DNA of 64,000 nt from Dendrophyllia cribrosa (GCA_024195265.1 JAJLRJ010000006.1:28188852-28252851); one strand, 5' to 3'; counted from the first letter of the stretch, positions 11,971 to 23,647 are shown. Program-made: numbers and translations. Notes: generated from the letters alone by a model not told the origin.

Positions 11971-14900
11971 CGGGGGGGGGGGGGGGGGGTATTCAACAAA
12001 GTTTTGTACGGGGATGCTCCGCCTCGAGGTCCAAACCCTTACCCTTTCATATACCGTTTTTGACAGAAAAGGTACCCATATACCTTTCATTGAAAATGGT
12101 ACCCCTTTCATATACCTTTCGATGAAAATGGTACCCCTTTCATATAGCCTTTGCGTGCGTCTGTTTGATATATATAAAAGCCCTTTTTATAATACTTAAA
12201 TTGCAGTTTTCCCTACCTTTTTTATGCTTCAACTCGTGTTTACGCTACCATTTCCTATTCTTCGTGAAATCCCTACCCTTTCACATACTTCAACTCTTGA
12301 AATCCCGACCCTTTCATATACCTCCAGCCTCAAAAAGGTACCCCTTTCGGGCGGAGCATCCCCGTATAGCCCATTATAGGGAGTACCCCCCCCCCCCCCC
12401 CCCCCCGGGATCGTTTCAAAGGTACATTTTAAGTGCAAATAAAGTAAAATACAATAAAGTCAATTAAACAAAAATTCCACCTTCGATTCACTTTTAGCAG
12501 CCTACGTAAATATCACTTTATCACCTTTATTACCGTCAATTGACAAGTGAGGAAATCAAAACCAAATTGTATAAAAAAGTGAAGGTAGCTAGTCTTGAAC
12601 CAGAAACAATTCTGACGTGAACAAAAAGTAAAGGTAAAATATGTATTTTGCTTCTTTAACTTGCTATCCCGTTTTCTCAACGTTCAGAAGGGAAAGCTAA
12701 ACGAGAACTGAAAGCCGTGAAGTAAAGCTAAGTAAAACAGTTCCCGGTTTCCACTGAGACTTTGCTTGAAGCTAAGGGCTTTTTGTCACACAGTGACGTT
12801 ATTTCCAGTGCTCCTTTCATTTGCAGGAAATATGCAGAGGCCAAACAAAATTGTGTTAACACTGCTAGAGAGGCATGCGGGGGCATCTGCTTGTTCGTTT
12901 CCAAAGATGAGTACAATCCTTTCTGCAGTGATCACACAGATCCACCTGGAACATCGGTATTGTTTGGTAAGAGTATCCATAAAAAGCACAATACGTTAAC
13001 CTTATAACTGACTTTGTTCTGTGATTTCCCAAGTTTGTGATCTCTAATCCAATAAGTAGCAATTCTTGCTAGTGTTTGTTCATCGTGGTCAACTGGTTCA
13101 CGTGTTGCAGACATACTTGTAATTTAATAATAGCGCATACTACAATACCTTTCAACGTTTGTGTAAGTGTTGTTGATGTTTAAAATAAAGTAATTCCTAA
13201 CGTTAAAGAAAACTTCGAAAACTTGAAATGCTAACATCATGATAAAGGGAGGGTGCTTGCACGGTTTAGAGACCAGGTGTGCCTATCGCAAAGTTTCGGA
13301 AACACTTTGGACCCGGACAGCCATGTTATGTGCAAAATTTTTATCAACAAAGATCCAATTGTTGTTGTTTTTAAATGCTAAGCAATAAAATCTTACGTTT
13401 ACTGCACAAGTTGGGCTGGTGTGCTGGCTAAAAAACGTCAACACAATTCGTTAGAAAACTGAATTTAAAAATAGCTTTTGGTCCCGAAATGTATTCGGGA
13501 ACTTTGAGAAACGCACGCCAGGAACAAGTACATGAGCCCAGGAAGGCAAATGAATACGGATTACGGAAAGAAAGTCAGTTCTTGATGAAGGCTATCAACC
13601 AAGTTCAGGGTCTCAAATCTAACCCTCCCCCTACCCCCCCCCCCCCCCCTAAAAAAAATCCCCTCCCCGCCCCCACTCTCCCCACCCCACCCTCCCCGCG
13701 TGGAACGATTAGTTACCATTGCTAATTTATCTGTCGTAACTTAATGTGCCTGTTTTTTTTTTTTAGATTGTATTCGTAATCTTGGCTGTTCGGAAAAGTT
13801 TGTTTACGAGGAGGCAAACAAATGTGAAAAATTGGCTTTCAGAGACTTTGCGGAAGGGTCTCAAGATTGCAGGTACCTATAAGCAAGTGCTAATATAGTG
13901 TCCAATAACTAATATTAATAAATATATATTTTGTAAACCAAGATTGAATCTATATGGACAACGTACCGTTCCATATTAGTTATGGGCGGTATCAGGAATT
14001 TTTCGGCTATTCTCGCATAATTCGCGATCTCCGTCTTTGGTGGTCATGCATATGGTAACCTAAGCCTACGAAGTTTACATGGGCATTATTAAAAGGACTC
14101 TGTCCCGGGTGAAATACCGTGTTTTCATGATTATCGCCAGGAGCTTGGTTAAAGCTTATTTTATTATCTTGACATTGGAAGAAACCATCGCTGAAAGTGA
14201 TAGAAGCAAAGAAATATGAACTAAACAGACAAAATAACGGCTAGAAAATTCAAAATTTCCGAGAACGGCAAGTTTGATTTATTGACAGGCGGTCAATAAT
14301 TCACATTTCATGAACTGTAATCCACTTCAATCCTTGCAATCCTGCACTTTGTCTTCAAACTACTGCTTTTTTGACTCTATAGAATCTTTTTATCCAACTA
14401 AGTTGTATATTAGGTGGCATTTGGCGATATAACGTGGAAATATACGCTAAGCGAAATTTTGCTATTTTGCCGGGACAGTGCCCCTTTAAGAGCATGTTAA
14501 AAAGTACACTCACATCATTCATCCCCTGCGTGCAAAAGGCGTATAAATGAAACTCAAGACCGAAAAAGGTATTCAACTTACGGTCCCTTAATAAATGGGT
14601 TATGCCACCATTTCTTAGAATCAATTTGAAAATCCAAGATAAACATTTGAAGCAAAACGTGTATTTAGCGGCGGTTGGATAAATGAGTCAGAAGCCTAGG
14701 TGTCTGTAAAGATCGACACAAATAGCTGTGATTTATTCCCCCTTTACGAAATATCTTTTATATCTTGCTCTTAATGTTCAAAGATAATTTTGTGTGTATG
14801 TAGAGATACATACCAATGAATTTATCCTGGCCACGTAAGTAACTTCTTTAGTTTTAGGGATTAAGGCGCTATTCAGACTTGCTGCTCGTTCTTGGGGACT

Positions 14901-16943
14901 GTGTACTGGACACTAAAAAGGAACACGCTGTAGTTCAGACAATGCTTCTCGTTTCTTGTCCAATTAAGGCATTTAGGAAAGTAACTGATTGTGTCCATTT
15001 CGACCAGTCTATTTATTGTGGGCTAAGGGCGAGGGCGGTATGGTCGTACTAATTGACGCTCGTGGATAAAATGATATGAAACAAGTTTCTATGTAATAGT
15101 AATTGGACTGAGTGGAGTACAATTCAGGGAGTAATTTCAAATCGGCCGAGCGCGTAGCGCGAGGACTATTTGAAATTAGGAGCACGAGTACCCCTAAATT
15201 GTACGACACGAAGTTCAATTACTAATTAATCGAATCAATAACAAAATTCGAGATTAAAAAGTCTCTGTGGAGTTTTTTGTACTCAAAACGTCAAGGTAAT
15301 TATCTATCAGTTTGAAAGCAGAAAGAAACGGCGAGAAAAAAAAAATTAAGTGCACTTGATTGACGCGAGCGCAAGGTAGGTGTCCAATTTCAGCTATCCA
15401 ATTACAAAAAGTTGTAATTGGATAGCTGTAATTGGACATCAACGTGACCGCGCGCCAATTACGTAAGAAATAGGCGCGTGGTTGACCAATCACAATCGAG
15501 AATTTTGTTATTCATACGATTAGTTCGGGAATAGTGCTCGAGTGAAATCAATACAACAAATTTGTTGCTTGAGTACAGCAAATAGTGCCCGATCCCGAGC
15601 ACCGTCTCGGTTGTCCGGAAACTATAAAAGAGAACGGTTACCTAAAAAAACATTTAAGTCTTTTTAAACGTTGCTTATATTAAAATGTTCTTATCCGCAG
15701 CGCTGAACTCAAGAAAAATATGGATTGCTTAAAAAACAACCTCGTCAGCAAATGCCCTGCCATGAACCAGAAAGCCGCGATCTTTGACGACGTGTTGAAA
15801 TCTCTTCGTGCTAACCTAATGACTCAACGATTCTTCTGCAATAAAGTAGACTTGAGCTCAGTGGCATCGCTTCATAGAAGTGCAAAGGCAATTGCAAACT
15901 GCAAGCCTGAGTTCTTTGCGGCAGCTGAAGAGTGCGCTGCACCTTTCAGAAAAACATACACAGAGGAATCAACAAAAAAGTCTGAAAAGGTTTGCAAGTG
16001 AGTACAGAAGATACAACTCAGCACTTATGTCCAGGATTGCAGATAATTAGATGCATGACAAATTTTGATATCCAACACGAAGTGAACCATTAAGTCTAAC
16101 TGTTAACTATCTTTTTTGAAATGTAAAGGTTAGCATTAGTGTTAGTGTTGTTTTTAGGTTAGGGTAAACGCACCTGTTTATCTTTACTTAAAGAGCAGAC
16201 GTTTATTGTCTGAATTTTTGAAAACAAGTGATGTTGAAGTTGAGTTGAAGAGCAAGAGGACACTTAGTGACGCTTATTAAATTTGTCATGCATCTAATTA
16301 TCTGCAATCCTGGACATAACAACTCGGAGGTTTATGTTAATTTCAAACCATATTATGATTACCATTTTCCTAAAAAGTTTACTTCATAGCTCTTTATTCA
16401 TATAAATAGTGCATTATACCGTCCTCTATATTACTGTCTTAGTTGGTAGGGCGCCATTAGTCTGTAGATAGGTACATCGTTGAGTTCAAATCACGGTTAG
16501 ACCATCCCTTAGCCTTATGTCCACGAACTTTCCAAACAAGGGCCATAGTCCCCAGTGTTGTGGTCTGTGTCGTTCACAATTATAAGTAAGTTGGAAGGAT
16601 GGGAAGGGATCACGAACTGTAATCATTCTTCTAACCTTATTGCCAACAAAAAATAACTGTTAGGTAAAAATTCTAATTTAACAAAACTGATCGTTGGACC
16701 CACTTGTACTCACGACGATATTTCTTTTTCAGGGCTTTTTCAGTAGCCAAAAAGTGCCTGAATAATGAACACAAGAAAAGCTGTGATTTTGATGATGACA
16801 CCCAAAAAGCTGCCACGTTTGATGACTACAATCCATTCTGTGAAAGTGGAAAAGATCCACAGGAGAGCGGAGCTGGCAGCGCAAGGGCAAAAGCCGCAAC
16901 ACTTTTCTTGTTTGTTTACACTGCCGTATATTTCGTTTTGTAA
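8264..16943 (+). CDS. Gene B: secreted/GPI-type cysteine-rich two-module protein, 7 exons
   Basis: Seven exons (8264-8294, 9276-9411, 11147-11422, 12827-12966, 13767-13872, 15701-15997, 16733-16943) total 1197 nt and give an uninterrupted 398 aa protein. All introns are GT-AG with phases 1,2,2,1,2,2. It has an N-terminal signal peptide (MGSAFLIFLAAVLIG), 13 cysteines in module 1 (exons 2-4, pattern 3-6-4) and 13 in module 2 (exons 5-7, pattern 4-6-3). Each module ends in YNPFC followed by a DP motif (DEYNPFCSDHTDPP and DDYNPFCESGKDP). A small-residue stretch (SGAGSARAKAA) plus hydrophobic tail (TLFLFVYTAVYFVL) ends the protein, as in GPI-anchored precursors. The likely role is an extracellular or cell-surface disulfide-bonded protein; the function is unknown. 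It is head to head with gene A and tail to tail with gene C, its closest paralogue. Confidence 0.85.
9039..9148 (+). mobile_element. SINE 3'-part fragment
   Basis: The blocks tgtctctctccacccag, ggtaccggc, cccatccagggg and aatactcctagtcgc match the body of the SINE at 18336-18629. It has no tRNA-like head. In gene B intron 1. Confidence 0.6.
9276..9411 (+). CDS. Gene B exon 2
   Basis: 136 nt after acceptor ttttatcag; a second AG three bases on (9278) would simply drop one alanine. It encodes QGSGQQNNIGSCNLTTF, GGGQKCQRDM and NTNTNC: three cysteines and several sequons. The donor is gtctgt, phase 2. Confidence 0.8.
10263..10583. mobile_element. MITE with 30-bp terminal inverted repeats
   Basis: Ends attgattattggaatcttcc and ggaagattccaataatcaat are perfectly inverted over about 30 bp (extending to the ggtagcc/ggctacc block). 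Non-coding, about 320 bp, in gene B intron 2. No clear target duplication seen. Confidence 0.7.
10879..10968 (+). repeat. TGAT/TGAC microsatellite
   Basis: Tetranucleotide array switching between tgat and tgac units, in gene B intron 2. Confidence 0.85.
11147..11422 (+). CDS. Gene B exon 3
   Basis: 276 nt, acceptor cttgtctgcag, donor gtaaag, phase 2 on both sides. It encodes SNEHKKESTCLSDHVNSC, LLLLLYHCGNL, LNVVQC, NCWDGFRSTF and NTSDPSLCR: six cysteines in the same order as the exon 3 homologues in genes A and C. Confidence 0.85.
11916..12422. mobile_element. Poly-G/C-ended inverted-repeat element
   Basis: Left end cctttaaacgtttccc plus a run of about 60 nearly uninterrupted Gs, right end about 20 Cs plus gggatcgtttcaaagg. 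Inner arms ggggatgctccgcc and ggcggagcatcccc are inverted. Inside is a loose tandem of ggtacccctttcatatac. Non-coding, in gene B intron 3. Confidence 0.6.
12827..12966 (+). CDS. Gene B exon 4
   Basis: 140 nt, acceptor catttgcag, donor G|gtaagag. It encodes KYAEAKQNCVNTAREACGGI, then DEYNPFCSDHTDPPGTS. It closes module 1 and leaves in phase 1. It is the internal paralogue of exon 7 (AFSVAKKCLNNEHKKSC, DDYNPFCESGKDP). Confidence 0.85.
13621..13699 (+). repeat. C-rich low-complexity tract
   Basis: Pyrimidine-rich stretch (cccctcccc, poly-C) just upstream of gene B exon 5, separate from its splice pyrimidine tract. Confidence 0.7.
13767..13872 (+). CDS. Gene B exon 5
   Basis: 106 nt after a T-rich acceptor (tttttttttttag), donor gtacct. 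It encodes DCIRNLGCSEKF, ANKCEKLAF and GSQDC: four cysteines opening module 2. It matches gene C exon 5 in length class, phases (1 in, 2 out) and cysteine order. Confidence 0.8.
14128..14405 (+). repeat. Interspersed repeat R1, copy 2
   Basis: Second copy of R1 in gene B intron 5. It shares gccaggagcttg, agcaaagaaatat and aatcctttttatcc-like blocks with the other copies. Confidence 0.6.
15092..15522 (-). mobile_element. Interspersed repeat R3, copy 2
   Basis: Inverted copy of 2830-3273 lying in gene B intron 5, about 180 bp upstream of exon 6. Same internal hairpin and same ends. Confidence 0.6.
15701..15997 (+). CDS. Gene B exon 6
   Basis: 297 nt, acceptor ttatccgcag, donor gtgagt. It encodes SAELKKNMDCLKNNLVSKC, QRFFCNKVDL, AIANCKPEFFAAAEECAAPF and SEKVCK: six cysteines. 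Gene C exon 6 is exactly the same length with the conserved RRFFCEPDGL and PEMEKCAAPLR segments. It is the module-2 counterpart of exon 3. Confidence 0.85.
16025..16319. mobile_element. MITE with about 40-bp inverted ends
   Basis: ttatgtccaggattgcagat at the left and atctgcaatcctggacataa at the right are inverted, extending to aaattt. Flanks carry caactcag and caactcgg, a possible imperfect target duplication offset by three bases. In gene B intron 6. Confidence 0.7.
16437..16520 (+). repeat. Possible tRNA-derived SINE head
   Basis: A-box-like ttagttggtagggcg and B-box-like gagttcaaatc about 45 bp apart, followed by unrelated sequence. No reliable fold, so a decayed SINE is the best guess. 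Confidence 0.35.
16733..16943 (+). CDS. Gene B exon 7 (C-terminal, GPI-type tail)
   Basis: 211 nt, acceptor ctttttcag, ending at TAA 16941-16943. It encodes AFSVAKKCLNNEHKKSC, DDYNPFCESGKDPQESG and a hydrophobic end TLFLFVYTAVYFVL with nothing charged after it. This is the layout of a GPI-attachment signal rather than a transmembrane anchor with a cytoplasmic tail. Confidence 0.8.
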
Positions 16944-16999
16944 TCCACCGATATTTTCACTTGCAAGCCATTGGTACTATATCCTACGACCAAAATTTT

Positions 17000-18320
17000 T
17001 GTTTCCTCTTTGCATTTTGAAAATAGTTTTTTTTTTTTGCTGGAGTTTGAGAGTTTGGCAGAGCCCTAATTATTTAAGAATAATACATACAATACCTTCT
17101 ATCTGGCTTCAAAAATATGCCGCAATCTAAATTTGGCCAGGCACAGTGTCTGTTCTACTAATATAAGCGCAAAGTGTTTCTGACTCAAGCTTTGCTTTTA
17201 GACAACTGTCGAATATCGGAAAAAAAAATAATTATGCGGGGAAATCAGTTTGTAAATATTTTGGCATGAAACAGAGCGATTCACATTTACTATGTAATGT
17301 AAACGTCGACACATTATCCAGCAGATACAGTTTGTAGGTAGCAACTTGAACGATGAAGCCAATCGTCGACTAAGATGAAGCGTGCACCAAATTCATTTAT
17401 GACCATTTCAAAGAAATGCGTGAGCAACAAATGGTCAAGTGAAGTTCATATGATGAACACGTGTTACGTCACACGCCTTCCATGTCGAGATACAATGCAC
17501 GCAGACTACCTCTGCTTTTGATTACGTGAAAATCCTAGGGATTTTTGTGAAGAAAATAGCCACGAGGGTCACTTAAGTGAAGTTTGGGTGTGGTTGTGCC
17601 TCCAAGACCTTCAAACCAAAATCCGTTCATTTCGCTAACCTGTTTAAGACAAGAGACCGTTTTCGTAACCCTGATTAAGATTGCAGTTCAAATATAATAC
17701 CCTGTTTAAGCGTAAGAACATCTCCTTTTTTCATTTAGCTAGTAAATATAATACAAATAAATGCCTTCAAAGAACTATATTTAAAAAAGTTGTTGGTACC
17801 ACACATGTAGACCGCGCACCGCCAACGTTCAGACCCTGTTCATGATCAAGGTTTGTGGTCAAGAAAGATACCCTGTTCAAGACACTAAATGGTGAAATTG
17901 TATACCCTGAAAACCATAGGCAAAGGAAATAGTATTCTCGCACGTTGTTAATGGCCATGTTACAAATGAACTTGAAAACAGATACGAGAAATGTAAAGAT
18001 TTTAGCCTTCTGTGTGGTTATAGCTTAACAATGCATTTAGTTATGCTTACTATTCCTTTAAATAAAAATTTAAACAACTGAAAACAAAGCAATTTGTTAA
18101 AGCAAGTGAGTGAGAAGGCCTTGCGCAGCGACACGCGTGCAACAGTTGTTTCGACATTCAACTGAAAACCGCTCTAATTTGAAAGCAGTCCAATTGTTTG
18201 CCCGCACTCTTTAAACTAAATGCATGAAAAGTACTTGGGTCTCTCGATATGCAAGTTAATATACCCGAGCAATCATATTTTGTATGAATGTTGCTATTTT
18301 GGGGACCAAAGAAACCACGT
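17000..18320. other. Intergenic, nothing recognised
   Basis: AT-rich 3' flank of gene B. Poly-A signals may be aataaa near 17755 and 18060; no open frame with family similarity. Confidence 0.4.
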
Positions 18321-18335
18321 GTATAGTCAAGGAGG

Positions 18336-18629
18336 GGTAAGTCTTCACAAGTCTAATGGCTCACATCTGCTGGAGCTTAACCTGGTTTCTGTTGCATGAA
18401 GCAACTGGGAGTATTACTACTCCCCCTGGATGGGATGCCAGTCCATCTTAAGGTTACTCCCTAGCATTATGTCGCCGGTACCCATTTATACACCTGCTGG
18501 TTGGAGAGAGACAACGTGGAGCAAAGTTTCTTGTCCGAGGGAGCAGCACGACGGCTATAACCAGGCTCGAACCACCGACCTTCAGGTTGAAAGTCCGACG
18601 CGCTAATCACTAGACCACCGCGCCTTTAC
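18336..18629 (-). mobile_element. tRNA-derived SINE with 15-bp target-site duplication
   Basis: Minus-strand head AGGCGCGGTGGTCTAGTGAT, then B-box GGTTCGAGCC, folds like a tRNA (anticodon-loop region ACTTTCAACC). The body contains GACTGGCATCCCATCCAGGG and AGAAACCAGGTTAAGCTCC, conserved in many animal SINE central domains. It is bracketed by the direct repeat gtatagtcaaggagg (18321-18335 and 18630-18644), a clean LINE-type target duplication. Confidence 0.8.
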
Positions 18630-18644
18630 GTATAGTCAAGGAGG

Positions 18645-19797
18645 TAAACAACAAATCAATTTTAGTGGCAAAGCGCACAATTGACGTAACCAGCCAACGG
18701 CCATGTGCCACTGTCAAATAACCCTGCAAGATTTGAGTAATATTTTTGGACCCATTGAAACAAACGTCAAATCCTGAATCCAAATTGTCCGGGTCTGTGC
18801 ACAAACTGTGACCAATCGTTCTACCGCATGAATCCGTATTTCGCTTTCGGATACTTTTTTACGAAATACGAAATCTGGATTTGAATTTCAGGTAGCTTGG
18901 AGTTCTCACAAAGCTTCATGCAACCATGCTTTTATCCCAGTTTTAAGACACTGAATCATTGCAACAAAAGCAAATGAGATAACATTGTTGCAGAAACATT
19001 GTTTTCCTGACATACGCACCCCTCTATTAATATATTTGCACGGATTTCAGTTGGAAATTGAACAGTACAGTACCCAACTTACCAGTTTCTACTAAGGACC
19101 GATGACTGCGGACCGATTTCTTGTCGCAAAAAAATCACCACAGCGTGGACTTGGTTCTAATTCTCTTACTACGTGTCCTGTGTTGCGTCGTTCAGTTGAC
19201 GTGTCTTAGCTTATCCACCTCCCTAAAGTCAGGATGGCAAAAGCATCTTCAAAAAGTTCGTCATTTGCGTGAGTATTTCATCAAGTTGTCGTTTGTTCTA
19301 TAAAGCGCGGCACCACAAAAAGTAACGAAGTCGAAAATTCGCTTCTTGGTCTCTATATTAAAGGCGGGTACTTCTCTCTCCTTTTTCCACTATCTGAACG
19401 CCTGGGACAGGCTATTTTACAGACTCCCGCTTTTACGGACTTAAGGTCGCAACATGCAGTATGAGAGTACTACTAGCAACAGGAACATGTCACAGGGACA
19501 AGTTTTTTGTTTTCATTATTTTTTTTTTATATAGCGTTCACACGAACGGACTGGTTGTTGGGGCTTGAAGAAAAATCCCGGATCGCGGATAAAAGTCCCT
19601 TGATTACACGCACGGGTTCGTTACACGAGCCGTGGACACGAGAAGACAAGCAACCTCGACCAATATTTGACTAATCTTGACTAATCCTTGACTAATCTTT
19701 GACCAACGCTCGACTTACATTTGTATCCTTGCTGATACCGACTAATTTTTAAGTAACTTCGAAACACAACACAAAACAGCATTGAGGGATCAAGTTT
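18645..19797. other. Intergenic, nothing recognised
   Basis: Between the SINE and the 3' end of gene C. Small degenerate runs of gactaatctt-like units near 19670-19750; no gene. Confidence 0.4.
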
Positions 19798-19814
19798 TTT
19801 ATTTATATTTTATT
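19798..19814 (-). terminator. Polyadenylation signals of gene C
   Basis: Two AATAAA hexamers on the minus strand (19798-19803 and 19809-19814), about 200 nt downstream of the gene C stop codon. Spacing suits a 3' UTR end; not otherwise tested. Confidence 0.4.
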
Positions 19815-20011
19815 GAAAAAAGGAAAAAAGAAATGCAACTGAAAGGTATAATTCTTATGAAGTCGTTATATCACTTTTATCTGTTACGAGGCACACATAT
19901 AAAAAGCCTCTTTTGCTTTTGATTTCTTCCAATGACTCAACTGAATGCCAAACATGGCGGGCTATACAGCAGCATGATATCTCAAGATATCAACACGTCT
20001 TAGTAATGTCC

Positions 20012-20231
20012 TTAAAGGAGTTGAAGAACGAGGGCGCAAATAATGAAATAAAGAGCTGTTGAAAAAGTCGTTGTGTTTGCACTGCCGTTTCTTCCTCTAT
20101 TTTTGTTTCCCCCAATAACATCGGTACAGAGCATACCATAGGGATATTGTATGATGTTCCCGACATTTTCATCGAACTTGCAGTGAGATTTCTGCGCAGT
20201 ATTGGAGCAGTCTACAGCCACATTATAATTT
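20012..20231 (-). CDS. Gene C exon 7 (C-terminal, GPI-type tail)
   Basis: 220 nt, acceptor ctatttgctag, stop at 20012. It encodes NYNVAVDCSNTAQKSHC and YPYGMLCTD, a polar spacer with sequon (NGSANTT), and the hydrophobic end TALYFIICALVLQLL. The YNPFC motif of the paralogues has drifted to YPYGMLC. Confidence 0.8.
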
Positions 20232-23200
20232 CTAGCAAATAGAGAAAAGCAAAACAAGGAATCAGAGAAATTACATCAAAGATCGCATGTGTAAACTGTC
20301 ATAAAGAATGGCGTTGATAAAATGTAGCTGTAGTAGATACCCTCATCAACAAGAACCTCCCTCCCCTTCCCTCCTCCATTCTTCAACATATTTCTTTTCC
20401 TGTAATTGTTCGAAATAGCACGAGTCCACTGTACTTATCATACATCAAACAAAAAAACTTACGGAAGGTGGTCGCTTTCCAGAAGTCAGACGACAGGGGG
20501 TTTAACTTTGAATCATATGAAACTGTAGTAATTTAAATATTCAAAAGCCATATCGGTTTTACCATGTTAAAGTTTTGATGCAAGGGACAACACTTTTATT
20601 GGACTTGTACTGTAACACATAATTCAATTTGCATCTGGGCATAGTTAATCGAGGGATTGGTTATGAAACCTTGCAGACTTCAATAGAGGTTTTGCACGGC
20701 AGCCATGTTGCATGGCAGGAACAATGAAAATGTTTTGCATTAGAAAGAAGATTCTTTCCCATAGGAAAAATAATCTATTGTTCCTGCCATGCAACATGGC
20801 TGCCGTGCAAAACCTCTATAGCGATAACAAAGGAGCTACAATTTATGTTGAACCGTACTTGACCCTGCACATCTTTTGTTTTTTGATCACACGATATGAC
20901 TGAATAACTAAATAGCACCATTTCTATTGGTCAGTTGGTCGAACATAAGATCAACATCTATTGGCCGAAAAACGATAACAAAAACATCGAACAAAGACAT
21001 TTCTCAGGTTTCATTGCACTTTATTAACTATGGTCTGGGTGAAGTTAAAAACAATAGAAAAATTCAAATCACCAGCGTTGAAAGTGGTCGCGGTCGCTTA
21101 CGAGAGGTTTCGACTATAATTGTTTCACTGGAAAATAATTGCTATTTTGGAAAAATGGTCGCTTACGAGAGGAGGACGCTTAGGAGATACGGTCGCTTAG
21201 GAGAGGTGGTCGCTTAGGCGAGGTGGTCGCTTAGGAGAGGTGGTCTCTTTGGAGAGGTGGTCGCTTAGGAGATATGGTCGCTTAGGAGAAATGGTCGCTT
21301 AGGAGAGGTGGTCGCTAAGGAGAGGTGGTCGCTTAGGAGAGGTGGTCGCTTAGGAGAAGTAGTCGCTTAGAAGAGGTGGTCTCTTAGGAGAGGTGGTCGC
21401 TTAGGAGATATGGTCGCTTAGGAGAAATGGTCGCTAAGGAGAGGTGGTCGCTAAGGAGAGGTGGTCGCTTAGGAGAGGTGGTCGCTCAGGAGAGGTGGTC
21501 TCTTAGGAGAGGTGGTCACTTAGGAGAGGTAGTCGCTTAGGAGAGGTGGTCGCTTAAAAGAGGTGGTCGCTTTCGAGAGGTGGTCGCACATGGAGGTTCA
21601 ATTGTACCTACCTACACAATTCACCAGTCGCGTTGTTTGGCGAACTGAAATGCATTCTTAAGGGCGCAGCGCATTTCTCCATCTCAGGTAAAAACTCTGC
21701 ACTGCAAGGGAACAGCGGTCTAACTCTGATGTCAAGGTCGATGGCTCGCACTGGCAGACCATCTGGTTCACAAAAGAACCTGCGCCCTCGCAGAACTGTC
21801 GTCACGGCCTTCTTTATGTTGTCCTGGAGCCATTGGTCATTTGCATAGTCCTGGCAATTCTTTGATAATTGTTCGTCAAAGCATTTTCTCAATGCAGTGT
21901 ATGCAGTTCTTATTTCGACAAACAAAAAATAAAATATTAAAAAAAATTAATACTATCAAAATAAACTGTTCCCACCAGAGCTATGTTTGACTTCATTTAA
22001 AAGCCTTCTAAAACATCAAATATTTTCAGAAAATGACATCAGTGATGCTGTCGGCGGTAGGAAGTTCCCCCCTTAATAAACGAAACGCTTTATAACCTAC
22101 ATCGATCACTGTGTTATATATACTCAGATATGCATGTATCATGTTATGGTTAAAATTTAAGAGGCACATAGTAAACCATAGACAGTGACTGGGACGGGTC
22201 TAGCAATTCAAGTTTGTAAGCTTCCCGTAGACTCCTCATCACATCTATTATAGGTTATAATAGGAAGAAACAAGGGTTGTAAATTAATTAAGGCGTGATG
22301 GAAGTAATAATGTTGAAAGTTAAAAGATAAACTTCGCAATAACGACGCCAAGCTCCGACAACAATGGGCGCACAAGATTCAATTCTGTCTATCGGCACTT
22401 TGTCACTTTATCACTTTTATTATTAAACGGGTTTCCATTTCTTCCTCTTGATTCGAATTTAGATTATTCTAAAAAAAAATGGTTTTCAAGTAAGCCGTAA
22501 CACCTATCTACTATGACATTTATCAGAACAAACTCCTTGTATAATGGATGTTACAACATTTCCATCACTATTTATTTTAAAGCGTTTCATCGATTTATCA
22601 AATGATCTACCAATAGAGAAGTGTTCTAAAAGTTACACATACCCACAATTTGGCTTTTCTTTCCCCAAGAAAGCAGTCAAGAACCTCTTCTCACAATACC
22701 CAGCGATCTTGTAGGTTGTGTACGCGGCGCAGGACAGAGGTGTTTCGAGATCCTGACATCCTGACAATATTAATTAAAGAAATAATCAAAGAGACAGTTA
22801 GGTCCTGACTGTTACGTTGCGTTTTCGTTAGTATGGCCAGGAGCTTGCTTTAAGCTTGCTTTATTATCGTGAAATGAAAACAAAATCGCCAAAAGTGATG
22901 AAAGCAAAGAAATATTAACTAAAGAGACCCAAAAGAAACCGGTTAAACACTCAAAGTTTCACAAAATGGAAATTTTGATTTCTTGACCGCCTGCCAGAAA
23001 ATCAAACTTGATGAACTGTAATCCACTTCCATCCTTGCAATCCTACACTTTATCTCCAACTACTTGTTCTGTTTTTCTCTGTAGAATCTTTTTATCCAAT
23101 TTAGTTCCATATCAGTTGTTTTCATTTGTCATAGAGCAGTTTTCAATTGAGTGTCGAAAGTAATTACAAAATTGTTTTGCTTTTGCATTGCTACGCTTTG

Positions 23201-23616
23201 TGATTGGCTAAAAAATCTCGCGCCACTTTCTCGACCAATCAGAAGTAAAACCAAAACCAATCGTGACCTGCTCGCACGCGTTTTCCCGCGCTTGGCGCCG
23301 CCGACATGGAATTGCTTTGAACTCTGATTGGTCCATTGGAATGTTTACGACTGCTGTGCTTGGTCAGAGTAATTACTTTGGTTTTGGTTTTACGACACTC
23401 AATTGAAAACTGCTCCATTACGTGGGACAACGACGTTTCGATATCTCGGCAGAAAACTGTCCCTTTAAGGGTACTCCCAACTTTCGCTGGTGTTCTTCGG
23501 GTAAAATTCGTACACTCGCCAGTTTCAAGAGTAATATGACAAACTATATATCAAGAGAATGCTTAATGAGGCATCTTGGATATTTATTTAAACATCTCTG
23601 GGTACAATAAATCTTT

Positions 23617-23647
<31 letters not shown>

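Noticed and set aside
11863..12467. Proline/glycine-run frames
   Set aside because: Homopolymer translation inside a non-coding inverted-repeat element.
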